64,000 nt of DNA. It comes from Cognatitamlana onchidii (GTDB lineage: Bacteria; Bacteroidota; Bacteroidia; Flavobacteriales; Flavobacteriaceae). Every line of letters starts with the position of its first letter. Position 1 is the first letter of the stretch. The notes below the pieces were generated by a model that saw only the letters and a program-made list of their open reading frames with translations, had not been told where the DNA came from and searched no databases. The stretch lies in NCBI RefSeq assembly GCF_004804355.1, contig NZ_SRWZ01000003.1, positions 124,001-188,000 of the forward strand. Reading direction: 5' to 3'. The position numbers and the translations under genes were made by a program. Shown piece after piece: positions 17,372-26,707 of this stretch.

Positions 17372-18880
17372 TTGAGTCAATTAAAGAAAGGGGCTTTTCT
17401 TAATTATGCAACCATTATATTAACTAATGTCGTTGGACTTCTACTTACACCTTTCATATTGAAATCACTTGGAGATGCTGAATACGGTGTCTACACCGTC
17501 ATTGGGGCGTTAGTTGGCACAATTTCTCTTTTAGACCTAGGTTTAAATAATACTATAGTAAGATTTGTAGCAAAATACAGAGCAGAAAAAGATCGAAAGG
17601 GTGAAGAGACATTTTTAGCGACAACGATGCTGATTTACGTGATGATTTCAATCGCGATTATTGTGATTGGAATTATATTTTACAGATATATTGAATCATT
17701 CTTCACCAAAATGGATGCTCATGAAATAAAAACTGCAAAAACGATATTTATTTTATTAATTTTCAATCTTTCAATTGGAATACCTGGAGGCAGTTTTCAA
17801 GCAATTTGTTACGGTTATGAACAATTTGTTTTTCCAAAATCGCTAAATATTATCCGTTACATAATCAGATCGTTGGTTGTGGTTATCGTTCTTCTTGCTG
17901 GGGGTAAAGCTATTGCTTTAGTCTTGATTGATTCGATATTCAACTTAATAATAATAATAATTTTTTTTTATTATATCCATTATAGGCTTAAAGTAAAAAT
18001 TAAACTTCATAGTTTCAGTAAAACTTTTCTAAAACATATTTTCAGTTATTCAATTTGGATTTTTGTTTATGGAATAGTGGCGCAATTCCAATGGAAAGTT
18101 GGTCATATTATACTAGGCAAAATCTGCACTCCCGAAATTTTGGCTATTTATGCTATTGGAATTATGTTGGGTGGTTATTATGGAGCCTTTTCTTCCGCCA
18201 TAACAAGTGTATTTTTACCAAGAGCTACCCAGATGACAGTTAACAATTCATCCCATGAAGAATTAACCGATATGATGATCAAAATAGGCAGAGTGTCTTT
18301 TATTTCACTTCTTTTTATTTTGGGAGCATTTATGCTGTACGGGAAGCAATTTGTTTTTTTATGGGTAGGAAATTCTTATTTTGATTCTTGGCTTATTGCT
18401 TTGGTCATTATGTTAGCTTATACTATTCCATTAGTACAGGGGTTTACAGGAGCTTTAATCGAGGCCCAAAATAAAGTAGCATTTAAGTCAATTACCTATT
18501 TAATATTTATGATTGTTGGTACAGTTATAGGCTATTTTTTAGCACTAAACTATAAGAGTATTGGAATGATTTCTGGAACAATAATTGGCTGGTTTTTTGC
18601 GCAAAATGTAATGAATTATTTTTATTATAAGATACTAAAATTAAATATGCTGAGGTTTTTCAGAGAATTGTTTCAAAGAACTTTAGTCGCTTTCATTATT
18701 ATTTTGATATTTGGCTATTTATTTAAATTAATACCAGGTGCAGGCTGGCTAAATTTTACTTTAAAGTGTAATTTGTATGCTGTCATATTTGCTCTAGTAA
18801 TATATAAAATTGGAATGAATGAGTACGAGAAAAACTTGTTTCTTAAAACTTTTGTTAAAATTTTTAATAGAAAATCATGA
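17372..18880 (+). CDS. Wzx-like polysaccharide flippase
   Basis: This 502-residue membrane protein has 12-14 predicted helices and the N-terminal pattern MSQLKKGAFLNYATIILTNVVGLLLTP (given in parts: helix 1 about 9-29), typical of the MATE-like polysaccharide transporter (Wzx) group. It should flip the undecaprenyl-linked repeat unit to the periplasm. Start choice: TTG at 17372 gives the conserved SQLKKG start of this group and no suitable ATG is near, so a TTG start is preferred. The end overlaps the next gene by 4 bp (ATGA). Topological details and substrate are not visible from sequence. Confidence 0.88.
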   Translation: MSQLKKGAFLNYATIILTNVVGLLLTPFILKSLGDAEYGVYTVIGALVGTISLLDLGLNNTIVRFVAKYRAEKDRKGEETFLATTMLIYVMISIAIIVIGIIFYRYIESFFTKMDAHEIKTAKTIFILLIFNLSIGIPGGSFQAICYGYEQFVFPKSLNIIRYIIRSLVVVIVLLAGGKAIALVLIDSIFNLIIIIIFFYYIHYRLKVKIKLHSFSKTFLKHIFSYSIWIFVYGIVAQFQWKVGHIILGKICTPEILAIYAIGIMLGGYYGAFSSAITSVFLPRATQMTVNNSSHEELTDMMIKIGRVSFISLLFILGAFMLYGKQFVFLWVGNSYFDSWLIALVIMLAYTIPLVQGFTGALIEAQNKVAFKSITYLIFMIVGTVIGYFLALNYKSIGMISGTIIGWFFAQNVMNYFYYKILKLNMLRFFRELFQRTLVAFIIILIFGYLFKLIPGAGWLNFTLKCNLYAVIFALVIYKIGMNEYEKNLFLKTFVKIFNRKS

Positions 18881-19521
18881 CAACTACTATTCGAAAGATA
18901 CTTTGGAGAATATTAGGTATTGATTATAATCAAACCCTAAAAATCCACGATTATGTTTTCCTAAAGAATGATAGATATACTAAAATAGGAAAAAAAACAT
19001 ATGATAACGGTGCTTTAGTTTGGAGGTGGACAGATGCAAAACTTAAAATAGGTAAGTATTGCAGTATCGCAAATAATGTAAGATTTATAGTTGATGAGGG
19101 GTACCATACTGCACCTAATGTGACTAACTTTCCATTATTCAACAATCTTTTCAAAGAAGAGCTATTGAGGAAAGATTCAAGTAAATATAAAAGCATTCTA
19201 AATCAAGTAAAACAAAAGGAAGGCATTACCATAGGCAATGATGTTTGGATTGGCATGGGTGCGTTAATTATGCCTGGCGTTATTATTGGAAATGGAGCAA
19301 CTATTGGTGCTAATTCAGTAGTAACAAAAGATGTGCCTGACTATGCAGTTGTCGCTGGTTCACCTGCCAAATTAATAAAGTTAAAGTACAGCGAAGAAAA
19401 TATTTACAAACTTAATAGAATTTGTTGGTGGCACTGGGAAGATCGGCTAGTCAAAGAAAGAATAGAAGATTTCTACATTTCTTCAGATGAGTTTATAAAC
19501 AAATACTATAATAAAATTTGA
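18877..19521 (+). CDS. CatB-like hexapeptide-repeat O-acetyltransferase
   Basis: This 214-residue left-handed beta-helix acetyltransferase is of the xenobiotic-acetyltransferase (CatB/Vat) group. Hexapeptide repeats run through about residues 50-165: LKIGKYCSIANNVRF, then EGITIGNDVWIGMGALIMPG, VIIGNGATIGANSVVTKDVP and the ending DYAVVAGSPAKLIK. The C-terminal ICWWHWED is typical. It probably acetylates a hydroxyl group of the repeat unit with acetyl-CoA in the cytosol. It overlaps the flippase gene by 4 bp. It is not a PglD homologue: the N-terminal PglD Rossmann domain is absent. The acceptor sugar cannot be told. Confidence 0.85.
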   Translation: MTTTIRKILWRILGIDYNQTLKIHDYVFLKNDRYTKIGKKTYDNGALVWRWTDAKLKIGKYCSIANNVRFIVDEGYHTAPNVTNFPLFNNLFKEELLRKDSSKYKSILNQVKQKEGITIGNDVWIGMGALIMPGVIIGNGATIGANSVVTKDVPDYAVVAGSPAKLIKLKYSEENIYKLNRICWWHWEDRLVKERIEDFYISSDEFINKYYNKI

Positions 19522-19549
19522 AAAATATTGTTTTGTCATAGAATCGCTA

Positions 19550-19715
19550 CAATGCACATTATTAAATTTATTGGATTATGATATGTAAAACATGGATTTG
19601 ATTTTTTGATTAACTCTGATTTAATCAACAAAGTTACAGTAATCTATCTAGAAAAAAGAATAATCACAAAGAGGCATCTTTAAGAAAATTCAATGAATTA
19701 ATAAATATTAAATAA
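19550..19715 (+). pseudogene. degraded 3' end of a gene in the EPS operon
   Basis: The gap between the acetyltransferase and the pyruvyl transferase holds coding-like sequence in two frames. One frame reads YVKHGFDFLINSDLINKV and on to VIYLEK (about 19581-19652). After a one-base shift another reads NNHKEASLRKFNELINIK and stops at 19713-19715, where TAA overlaps the next ATG as TAATG. That stop/start coupling is typical of real genes in this operon. I infer a decayed or deleted gene of which only about 45 C-terminal codons remain. I do not recognise the family. Chance reading frames in AT-rich DNA remain possible. Confidence 0.35.
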
Positions 19716-20818
19716 TGAAAATAAAAACCATAACGTGCCACGAAGTTTATAATCACGGAGCAAGTTTACAGGAACATGCTTTATTAAAATATCTTGATAG
19801 CTTGGGGCATCAGTCTGAAGCTATTCATTATAAACCTCCATATTTAGACAAACACCTAAGTTTATGGAATATCTCAAATAATAGATACAAAAAAAATCCG
19901 ATAATAAAACTAGCATATATTTTAGCAAAACTACCAGTAAGGTTAAGAGACTTAAAACGAAAGAAAGCTTTTGATCGTTTTTCAGAAAACCATATTAAAT
20001 CAGGAAAGCGTTTATACCAATCAAACCATGAACTCAAGGCAACGTTACCTGAAGCAGATGCTTACATATGCGGCAGTGATCAAATATGGAATTCATTATT
20101 TGAAAACGGGAAGGATCCAGCTTTTTATTTAGATTTTGTACCAGAAGACAAATTAAAAATCTCTTATGCTGCTAGTTTTGCTATTGATGATATTGCAGAT
20201 AACTTGAAGCCCTTTGTGGAAGAAAAAGTCAAACATTTAAATCATGTTTCAGTCCGAGAAACTTCGGCCTTAGATATTCTAAAAAGAATAAACATAGATC
20301 AAGCAACACAAGTTCTGGATCCTGTATTCCTATTGGATAAAGAGTATTGGTCTGATAATTTCGTTTTTCCTATTAATGAGAAATACATTTTGATATACGA
20401 TTTTGACAGTAACGAATTAATTAAAAAAACGGCCCTAAAACTGGCAAGTAAGAATAGGCTCAAGATTTTTACTGTTAATAAGAACATTAATTATGCTGAT
20501 TCTAACTATTGGTTAAAAGGGCCAGAACATTTTTTATCATTATTAGCAAATGCTCAACTGGTAATTTCAAATTCTTTTCATGCCGTAGCTTTTTCTTTAA
20601 TTTTTAAGAAGCAGTTTTTGGTTTTTAACAGACAGGAAAAAATAAATACACGTATGAGGGATTTATTATCTCTTTTGAGTATTTCTCATTTAATGATTAA
20701 TGAATCAAATGCTGACGAGGCTTCTTTACAACCTATTGAATCTTATAAAACCATTAATGAAAGTATAAACAGATCAATTGATATTTCTAAAAAATTTTTA
20801 GACGAAGCCTTAAACTAA
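19715..20818 (+). CDS. polysaccharide pyruvyl transferase family protein
   Basis: This 367-residue member of the CsaB/WcaK-like pyruvyl transferase family probably adds a ketal-linked pyruvate from phosphoenolpyruvate to a sugar of the repeat unit, adding negative charge. Typical features are the N-terminal NHGASLQEHALLKYL, AYICGSDQIWN (about residue 114), ISYAASFA, VSVRETSALDIL, VLDPVFLL and the C-terminal ISNSFHAVAFSLIF with its conserved His. The ATG overlaps the stop of the preceding gene remnant. The next gene, a GT4, starts 3 bp after the stop. Family is secure; the acceptor is unknown. Confidence 0.88.
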   Translation: MKIKTITCHEVYNHGASLQEHALLKYLDSLGHQSEAIHYKPPYLDKHLSLWNISNNRYKKNPIIKLAYILAKLPVRLRDLKRKKAFDRFSENHIKSGKRLYQSNHELKATLPEADAYICGSDQIWNSLFENGKDPAFYLDFVPEDKLKISYAASFAIDDIADNLKPFVEEKVKHLNHVSVRETSALDILKRINIDQATQVLDPVFLLDKEYWSDNFVFPINEKYILIYDFDSNELIKKTALKLASKNRLKIFTVNKNINYADSNYWLKGPEHFLSLLANAQLVISNSFHAVAFSLIFKKQFLVFNRQEKINTRMRDLLSLLSISHLMINESNADEASLQPIESYKTINESINRSIDISKKFLDEALN

Positions 20819-20821
20819 TGT

Positions 20822-21976
20822 ATGAAAAAAGTTGCATTCATAATTGAATCGTTGTATCATGGAGGAGCTGAAAAGAGCTTAGTAACATTGTTAAACCTGT
20901 TAGACTACTCCAAGATGGAGGTTGATCTTATTTTGTTTAGAAAAGGGGGTGAATTTGAGAAATTTGTTCCTAAAGAAATCAATATTATTTACACTACTTC
21001 ATTTCAAAGAATTAGTTTTCCTCGCAAACTATACGGTCGGTTTAAGTACTGGATTATCAAAAAAATACTAAACGACAAAAACTACCACCATGCACAAATA
21101 TATTGGAGTATCTTTGGAGATTTAATTTCTTCATTCAATAAAAAATATGATGTTGCAATAGCCTATAATCAGGGATTTTCAACTTATTATGTAGCGCAAA
21201 AACTCAATGCTGATAAGAAATTCGCATGGCTGAATACTGATTATCAAAAGGCGGGATATGCTATTCAATTTGATTACAAATTTTATACAAGCTTCGAAAA
21301 AATTATTTGTGTATCCAAAGAAAACGAATCTGCTTTTGCAGAAGCAAATAAATCAATCGGGAAATCCTTATATACAGATATTATCAAAGATATATCTGAT
21401 GAACTTCTGATTAAACAAATGAGTAAGGAAAAATTAGACATTGTACTGAGTAAAGACTGTATTAATATTTTAACTGTTGGCAGATTAGCGAAACCTAAAG
21501 CTTTGGATTTAGCAATTGAGGCTTGTAGTATCTTAAAAAACAAAGGAGTCAAGCTTAAGTGGTATGTTATAGGTGAAGGATCTGAACGTTCAACTTTGGA
21601 AAATGCCATTAAAAATCATCAACTTGAAAATGATTTTCACTTATTAGGATATCGGGATAACCCTTATCCACTCATTAAAGCTTGTGACATTTATGTTCAA
21701 AGTTCATTATTTGAAGGCTTAGGCCTAACTGTAATTGAGGCAGCGATTTTACAAAAACCTATAGTTTCTACCAATTTTCCAACGGCCTCTTCCATTATAA
21801 CACATAATGAGACAGGTTTGATATGTGAAATGAATGCCAATGCCATTGCCGATAATATCAGCATATATATTGAAAATCTAGAATTTAAAGAACGTATAGT
21901 TGATGCATTGTCAAAATTAAAAAATAACGATAAAGAAAAGTCTTTACTAGCTTTTTATGATTTACTGCTAAATTAG
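20822..21976 (+). CDS. GT4 family glycosyltransferase
   Basis: This 384-residue GT-B retaining glycosyltransferase has the N-terminal glycine-rich acceptor loop IESLYHGGAEKSLVTLL. The C-terminal GT4 domain contains ILTVGRLAKPKALDLAI, YVIGEGSERSTLE, HLLGYRDNPYPLIKACDIYVQSS and the nucleotide-sugar motif FEGLGLTVIEAA (E-x7-E), followed by SIITHNETGLICE. It acts on the cytosolic face in repeat-unit assembly. It follows the pyruvyl transferase gene after 3 bp. Donor and linkage cannot be read from the sequence. Confidence 0.9.
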   Translation: MKKVAFIIESLYHGGAEKSLVTLLNLLDYSKMEVDLILFRKGGEFEKFVPKEINIIYTTSFQRISFPRKLYGRFKYWIIKKILNDKNYHHAQIYWSIFGDLISSFNKKYDVAIAYNQGFSTYYVAQKLNADKKFAWLNTDYQKAGYAIQFDYKFYTSFEKIICVSKENESAFAEANKSIGKSLYTDIIKDISDELLIKQMSKEKLDIVLSKDCINILTVGRLAKPKALDLAIEACSILKNKGVKLKWYVIGEGSERSTLENAIKNHQLENDFHLLGYRDNPYPLIKACDIYVQSSLFEGLGLTVIEAAILQKPIVSTNFPTASSIITHNETGLICEMNANAIADNISIYIENLEFKERIVDALSKLKNNDKEKSLLAFYDLLLN

Positions 21977-22015
21977 TGGCAAGGTGTTTTCACCATATTT
22001 AATAATGTATTAAAA

Positions 22016-23122
22016 ATGAAAATTCTATATATAACAAACGGTATTAATGGATCTGGTGGTTTAGAACGTGTCTTGTCAATCAAAGCTAGTTATTTGGTTG
22101 ATAAGCTAGGTTATGAGGTTCATATCATAACCCTAAATCAGAATGATAGCCCTTTGTTTTATGAGTTTAGTAGTAAATTGAAGTACCACAACATCATTGC
22201 AAAAGGAAATCCTTTTAGGTATTTTATGGCTTATGTGTCAGGGTTAAAGTCAAAAATCAAGGAATTAAGCCCAGACATCATTTCAGTTTGCGATGATGGC
22301 TTAAAAGGTTTTTATGTACCTTATATTATTGGAAAAAATTGTCCTTTAATTTATGAAAGACATGCCTCCAAGAATATCTTTAAAGCACAGGATTATCTCA
22401 GCATACTACAAAAAATCAAATTTGGTGTATTACATTGGTTAATGCACATAGGTGGTCGCAGATTTGACGCCTTTGTAGTACTTACCAAGGATAATTTAAA
22501 TGAATGGAATCTCAATAATTTAAAGGTAATCCCAAACCCTTTATCCTTTTACCCAATAGATAAATCAAATTTAAAGAATAAAAAAGTCATTGCTGTAGGC
22601 AACCACGGTTTTCAAAAAGGTTATGATAGATTGATACAAAGTTGGAAAATGGTGCTAGAGAAACACCCGGACTGGCAATTGGAGATATATGGAAAAATAG
22701 ACAGACAACAGAAACATTTAAAACTGGCTAAAAACTTGGCAATTAATCATAATATACACTTTTACAAGCCTGTTAAGGATATAGATAAAAAGTATAAAGA
22801 GGCTTCTATTTATGCTATGTCTTCGCGGTCAGAGGGCTTTGGCATGGTTTTAATTGAAGCAATGGCTTTTGGACTTCCTTGTGTATCTTTTAATTGCCCC
22901 TGTGGGCCAAAAGATATTATTTCTAGTGAAGTCGATGGTTTTTTAGTAGAAAACGGTAACATCACTGAGTTTACTAACAAACTTAATCTTTTAATTGAGA
23001 ATAGGGCGTTGAGACAAAACATGAGTGAACAGGCCAGAATAAAAGCAAAGACTTATTTACCGGAAATAGTAGTTCCCATGTGGCATAATCTTTTTTTATC
23101 ACTAAATAACATAAACAATTGA
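22016..23122 (+). CDS. GT4 family glycosyltransferase
   Basis: This 368-residue GT-B enzyme starts ILYITNGINGSGGLERVLS and has the C-terminal GT4 core VIAVGNHGFQKGYDRLIQSW, WQLEIYGK, HFYKPVKDIDKKYKEASIYAMSS and SEGFGMVLIEAMAFGLP, then CPCGPKDIISSEVDGFLVE. The CPCGP motif is common in GT4 enzymes of Bacteroidetes polysaccharide loci that use UDP-sugars; the donor itself is not determined. The stop shares bases with the ATG of the next GT4 gene (TGATG), so translation is probably coupled. Confidence 0.9.
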   Translation: MKILYITNGINGSGGLERVLSIKASYLVDKLGYEVHIITLNQNDSPLFYEFSSKLKYHNIIAKGNPFRYFMAYVSGLKSKIKELSPDIISVCDDGLKGFYVPYIIGKNCPLIYERHASKNIFKAQDYLSILQKIKFGVLHWLMHIGGRRFDAFVVLTKDNLNEWNLNNLKVIPNPLSFYPIDKSNLKNKKVIAVGNHGFQKGYDRLIQSWKMVLEKHPDWQLEIYGKIDRQQKHLKLAKNLAINHNIHFYKPVKDIDKKYKEASIYAMSSRSEGFGMVLIEAMAFGLPCVSFNCPCGPKDIISSEVDGFLVENGNITEFTNKLNLLIENRALRQNMSEQARIKAKTYLPEIVVPMWHNLFLSLNNINN

Positions 23123-24324
23123 TGAAAAATATACTATTAATAATGCCCTATGGAAGTGTTGGTGGTATGGAACGTCTGGCTTTGTCTTTTTATAAACATT
23201 ATAAACTAAAAGGTTATAAAGTAAAGGCTTTAAAATTTATTAAGCTGGATACTGATATCATAAATTTTGATGAGGACGAGTATTATTTAAGTGAAGTAGA
23301 TTTTCACGGCATGCCAAAACTAAAGCGATTGTCTTTTTATTTTAATGCAGCTAAACGTATCAGGAGAATTATAAAAAAAGAAGAAATAACGCACAGTATT
23401 TCATTTGGAGATATGGCCAATTTCTTTAGCGCATTAACCCTTAGTAAAGATTATAAGATAGGGAGTATTCATGCACTGAAAAGCGTCGAATTTACTAGCA
23501 AATCATTGCTCAATTCGCTCTTTAAATTAAGTTATAAAACAAGTTATAGGTATTTGGATAAAGTAGTATCTATCAGTAAGGATATCAAAGAAGATTTAGT
23601 AAAACATTGTGGTTTTAAATTTCAAGATAAACTAAAGGTTATATATAACCCTCATAATTTAAGCGAAATTAATAGGTTGGCGAAAGAAGAGATAGACAAT
23701 ATGCAAGAGTCTTCTCTCTTCACGGGGCAAACAATCCTGTTTTTAGGACGCTTATCAATTCAAAAATCGCCGTGGCACCTGATTAAAGCTTTTTCTATTG
23801 TATTAAAAACACAGCCCAACTCTAATCTGGTTTTTATTGGAGATGGAGATCCCCAGGTTGAAGTCTATTTGAAAAATCTTGTAGATAAACTCGGAATCAC
23901 TGATAAAATATCATTTTTAGGAAGAAAAAAAAATCCTTATAAATACCTAGCGGTATCAAAAGTACTGGCGCTTTCCTCTCATTATGAAGGGACACCTAAT
24001 GTAATTGTTGAATCTATTTGTGTTGGCACCCCTATAGTATCATCCTTTTGTACCAGAGGGATAACAGAATTAATGAGTTTCGATAACTACAATGAGATCT
24101 ATGAGAATGTGACCATGGAATCTGGTATTGTAACGCCTAATCTTTTTAAAGGTCAATTGGGCATTCCTGATAATGATAATTTTACAATTGAGGAAGAGCT
24201 ATTTGCTGAAGCTTTAACCTCAGTTTTGAGCTCAAATGTATATAAAGATATGTTAGTGCAAAACAAATCAGCTTTACTATCAAAATTTGATATAGAAAAA
24301 GTAACCGAAGCCTATCTAAAATAA
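23122..24324 (+). CDS. GT4 family glycosyltransferase
   Basis: This 400-residue GT-B enzyme shows LLIMPYGSVGGMERLALSF at the N-terminus, ILFLGRLSIQKSPWHLIKAF, LVFIGDGDPQ, ISFLGRKKNPYKYLAVSKVLALSS and the E-x7-E region HYEGTPNVIVESICVGTP, with a FCTRGITELM loop. ATG 23122 overlaps the previous stop (TGATG) and is preferred over the TTG one codon earlier. It is the third of three consecutive GT4 genes, so the repeat unit probably holds at least four or five sugars. Confidence 0.9.
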   Translation: MKNILLIMPYGSVGGMERLALSFYKHYKLKGYKVKALKFIKLDTDIINFDEDEYYLSEVDFHGMPKLKRLSFYFNAAKRIRRIIKKEEITHSISFGDMANFFSALTLSKDYKIGSIHALKSVEFTSKSLLNSLFKLSYKTSYRYLDKVVSISKDIKEDLVKHCGFKFQDKLKVIYNPHNLSEINRLAKEEIDNMQESSLFTGQTILFLGRLSIQKSPWHLIKAFSIVLKTQPNSNLVFIGDGDPQVEVYLKNLVDKLGITDKISFLGRKKNPYKYLAVSKVLALSSHYEGTPNVIVESICVGTPIVSSFCTRGITELMSFDNYNEIYENVTMESGIVTPNLFKGQLGIPDNDNFTIEEELFAEALTSVLSSNVYKDMLVQNKSALLSKFDIEKVTEAYLK

Positions 24325-24340
24325 TTAATAAAGTATAATA

Positions 24341-25771
24341 ATGTTATTTAATTCCTTTGAGTTTTTAGTTTTTTTACCAACAGTCTTTTTACTGTACTGG
24401 TTTGTTTTTAATAAAAAATTAAAAGTACAGAATTTACTATTATTATTTGCTAGTTATACATTTTATGGATGGTGGGATTGGCGGTTTTTGTCTTTAATTG
24501 TTTTTAGTTCTATTTTAGATTATAGCTGTGGCTTACGTATTGAAAAAAACGTTGAAAAATCTAAACGCAGATTATGGCTAATCCTTAGTATGGCCGTAAA
24601 CCTTGGGTTTTTAGGGGTTTTTAAATATTTTAATTTTTTCTCAAACTCTCTCTCTGAAGCATTTGCCAAGTTTGGCTATCAGCTCGATGCGTTAACGCTT
24701 GATATTATACTGCCCGTTGGAATTAGTTTTTATACTTTCCAGACTATGAGTTACACCATTGATATTTATAGGGATAAACTTAAAGCCACAAAAGACCCTA
24801 TTGCTTTCTTTGCTTATGTTAGCTTTTTTCCGCAGTTGGTTGCCGGTCCTATTGAACGTGCTACTAATTTATTGCCTCAATTCTATAAAAAGCGGACTTT
24901 TAGTTATGAGAAAGCGGCTGATGGCCTGCGCCAAATACTATGGGGTTTGTTTAAAAAGATTGTTGTCGCAGATAACTGCGCCATAATTGTGAATCAGGTT
25001 TTTGAAAATTATACAGAGGTAAATTCCAGTGCCCTGGTAGTAGGCACTATTTTCTTTGCCTTTCAAATCTATGGCGATTTTTCAGGGTATTCAGATATAG
25101 CTATAGGTACTGCCAGATTATTTGGGTTTAATCTTATGCAAAATTTTGCTTTTCCTTATTTCTCGAGAGACATTGCAGAATTTTGGCGTAGATGGCATAT
25201 TTCATTATCTACATGGTTTAGAGATTATCTTTATATACCTTTAGGAGGTAGCCGTGGGGGCACTTGGATGAAAGTTAGAAATACCTTCATAATATTTATC
25301 GTTAGTGGTTTTTGGCATGGAGCCAATTGGACATTTATTATTTGGGGAGCACTCAATGCCCTATATTTTTTACCGCTCTTGCTTTTAAAAAAGAATAGAC
25401 AATATACCAATGGTGTTGCCGAAGGGCGTTTATTTGTTAATGTTAAAGAAATATTTCAAATAGCTTTTACATTTGCAATAACCCTTCTGGCATGGGTGTT
25501 TTTTAGAGCAGAAACCGTAAGCAAGGCTATTGGGTATATTAAAGCTATTTTTTCAAGTTCCTTGCTTGGGCATCCGCGAATTGATTTAAAACCATTTATT
25601 TTTATAGTTATTTTGGTATTCGTTGAGTGGCTTCAAAGAGAAGAAAAACATGGGTTGGCTTTGTCTAATTTAAAATATACCGCGATACGTTGGAGTTTAT
25701 ACGCAATATTATTTTGTATTATCCTGATATTTGGGGCGCAATCGCAATCGTTTATTTATTTTCAATTCTAA
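24341..25771 (+). CDS. MBOAT family O-acyltransferase (AlgI/DltB-like)
   Basis: This 476-residue multi-pass membrane O-acyltransferase has the signature blocks SYTFYGWWDWRFL, LPVGISFYTFQTMSYTIDIY, VSFFPQLVAGPIERA, FWRRWHISLSTWFRDYLYI and the catalytic-His block FIVSGFWHGANWTFI. AlgI-type proteins pass acyl groups (usually acetyl) across the membrane for polysaccharide O-acylation in the periplasm. The next gene, immediately adjacent (stop then ATG, no gap), encodes an SGNH-like protein, matching the AlgI plus AlgJ/X or PatA/PatB two-protein logic. I infer that the pair acylates the exported polymer after flipping. The acyl donor is unknown. Confidence 0.93.
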   Translation: MLFNSFEFLVFLPTVFLLYWFVFNKKLKVQNLLLLFASYTFYGWWDWRFLSLIVFSSILDYSCGLRIEKNVEKSKRRLWLILSMAVNLGFLGVFKYFNFFSNSLSEAFAKFGYQLDALTLDIILPVGISFYTFQTMSYTIDIYRDKLKATKDPIAFFAYVSFFPQLVAGPIERATNLLPQFYKKRTFSYEKAADGLRQILWGLFKKIVVADNCAIIVNQVFENYTEVNSSALVVGTIFFAFQIYGDFSGYSDIAIGTARLFGFNLMQNFAFPYFSRDIAEFWRRWHISLSTWFRDYLYIPLGGSRGGTWMKVRNTFIIFIVSGFWHGANWTFIIWGALNALYFLPLLLLKKNRQYTNGVAEGRLFVNVKEIFQIAFTFAITLLAWVFFRAETVSKAIGYIKAIFSSSLLGHPRIDLKPFIFIVILVFVEWLQREEKHGLALSNLKYTAIRWSLYAILFCIILIFGAQSQSFIYFQF

Positions 25772-26692
25772 ATGAAAACATTTTTACTTAAATCTTTGTT
25801 GTTTTTTATATTGGTTACCAGTATTACGACTATCATCTTGATAACTTGTGGCGGATATGTGGATTACTTTTATGAAAAATTCACTACTCCAAAATCGAGC
25901 TCGTTTATCTTGGGCGACTCCAGAAGTATGCAGGGGATTCAACCAAGGGTAATTGATGATTACTTCAAACAGGATACCTATGAACTTCCAATGACTAATT
26001 ATAGCTTTACTATTTCTCAAATTGCCTATGGCCCTTCATATGCTGAAAGTATTAGGAGAAAGCTTGACCTCAATACTAAAAACGGATTATTTATTATAAC
26101 TGTTAACCCCTGGGTACTATCATCTAGGCCTGGTTTTGATGAAACGAAAGGTGAGTTTTTTGAAGAAAACATGCCGCCTCATAATATGACATTTGTTGAT
26201 CATAATCCAAATTTTGAATACCTTTTAAAGAATTTTAATTATTTTCATTTCAAAGCCATTATTCGAAGAAGTTCCAAAATGCATAAAGATGGCTGGTTGG
26301 AAGAATCTAATTTACCAAAGGATGATACAACACTAAATTTGTGGAAAGAAAAACAAATATCCATCTATGAATCTTTTTCTGAACAATGGAAAAAGTCGCA
26401 ATTTAGATTAGACAGCCTGAAAGAACTGGCCATGCTTTTGGATGCCCATGGAGATGTGGTCTTTTTAAGATTGCCTATTGACACAAAAATTTTGGAAATA
26501 GAAAATGTATATTGGGAACAATTTAACAAAGATATAATAGAAATTTCTAAAAAATCAGAAGTGGATTATATTGATTTTTCTAAAAGTTCAGGAGTATATA
26601 AAACCTATGACGGGAATCATTTAGATAAATATGGAGGAGTGGACTTTACTAAAGCTCTTTGTGACTCAATTGTGAATAAGTTCAATAAATAA
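25772..26692 (+). CDS. SGNH-hydrolase-like periplasmic protein, MBOAT partner
   Basis: This 306-residue protein has one N-terminal membrane helix (LLKSLLFFILVTSITTIILI) as signal anchor. The block I-like motif FILGDSRSMQGIQP (Ser in GDS, about residue 47) and a C-terminal YDGNHLDKYGG with a DxxH-like Asp/His pair suggest an SGNH/GDSL fold. Gene adjacency to the MBOAT gene (0 bp) suggests it is the periplasmic acyltransferase that completes acyl transfer to the polysaccharide, as AlgJ/AlgX and PatB do. Overall similarity to those proteins is not evident by eye, so function is inferred from motif placement and context. Confidence 0.7.
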   Translation: MKTFLLKSLLFFILVTSITTIILITCGGYVDYFYEKFTTPKSSSFILGDSRSMQGIQPRVIDDYFKQDTYELPMTNYSFTISQIAYGPSYAESIRRKLDLNTKNGLFIITVNPWVLSSRPGFDETKGEFFEENMPPHNMTFVDHNPNFEYLLKNFNYFHFKAIIRRSSKMHKDGWLEESNLPKDDTTLNLWKEKQISIYESFSEQWKKSQFRLDSLKELAMLLDAHGDVVFLRLPIDTKILEIENVYWEQFNKDIIEISKKSEVDYIDFSKSSGVYKTYDGNHLDKYGGVDFTKALCDSIVNKFNK

Positions 26693-26707
26693 AATGGCTC
26701 CTATTTT

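Noticed and set aside
17372-17374. Searching for an ATG start for the Wzx-like flippase
   Set aside because: The nearest ATG is deep inside the first helices; TTG at 17372 yields the conserved SQLKKG N-terminus.
18877-19521. PglD-type N-acetyltransferase completing the bacillosamine pathway
   Set aside because: The protein is a CatB-like hexapeptide enzyme without the N-terminal PglD Rossmann domain.
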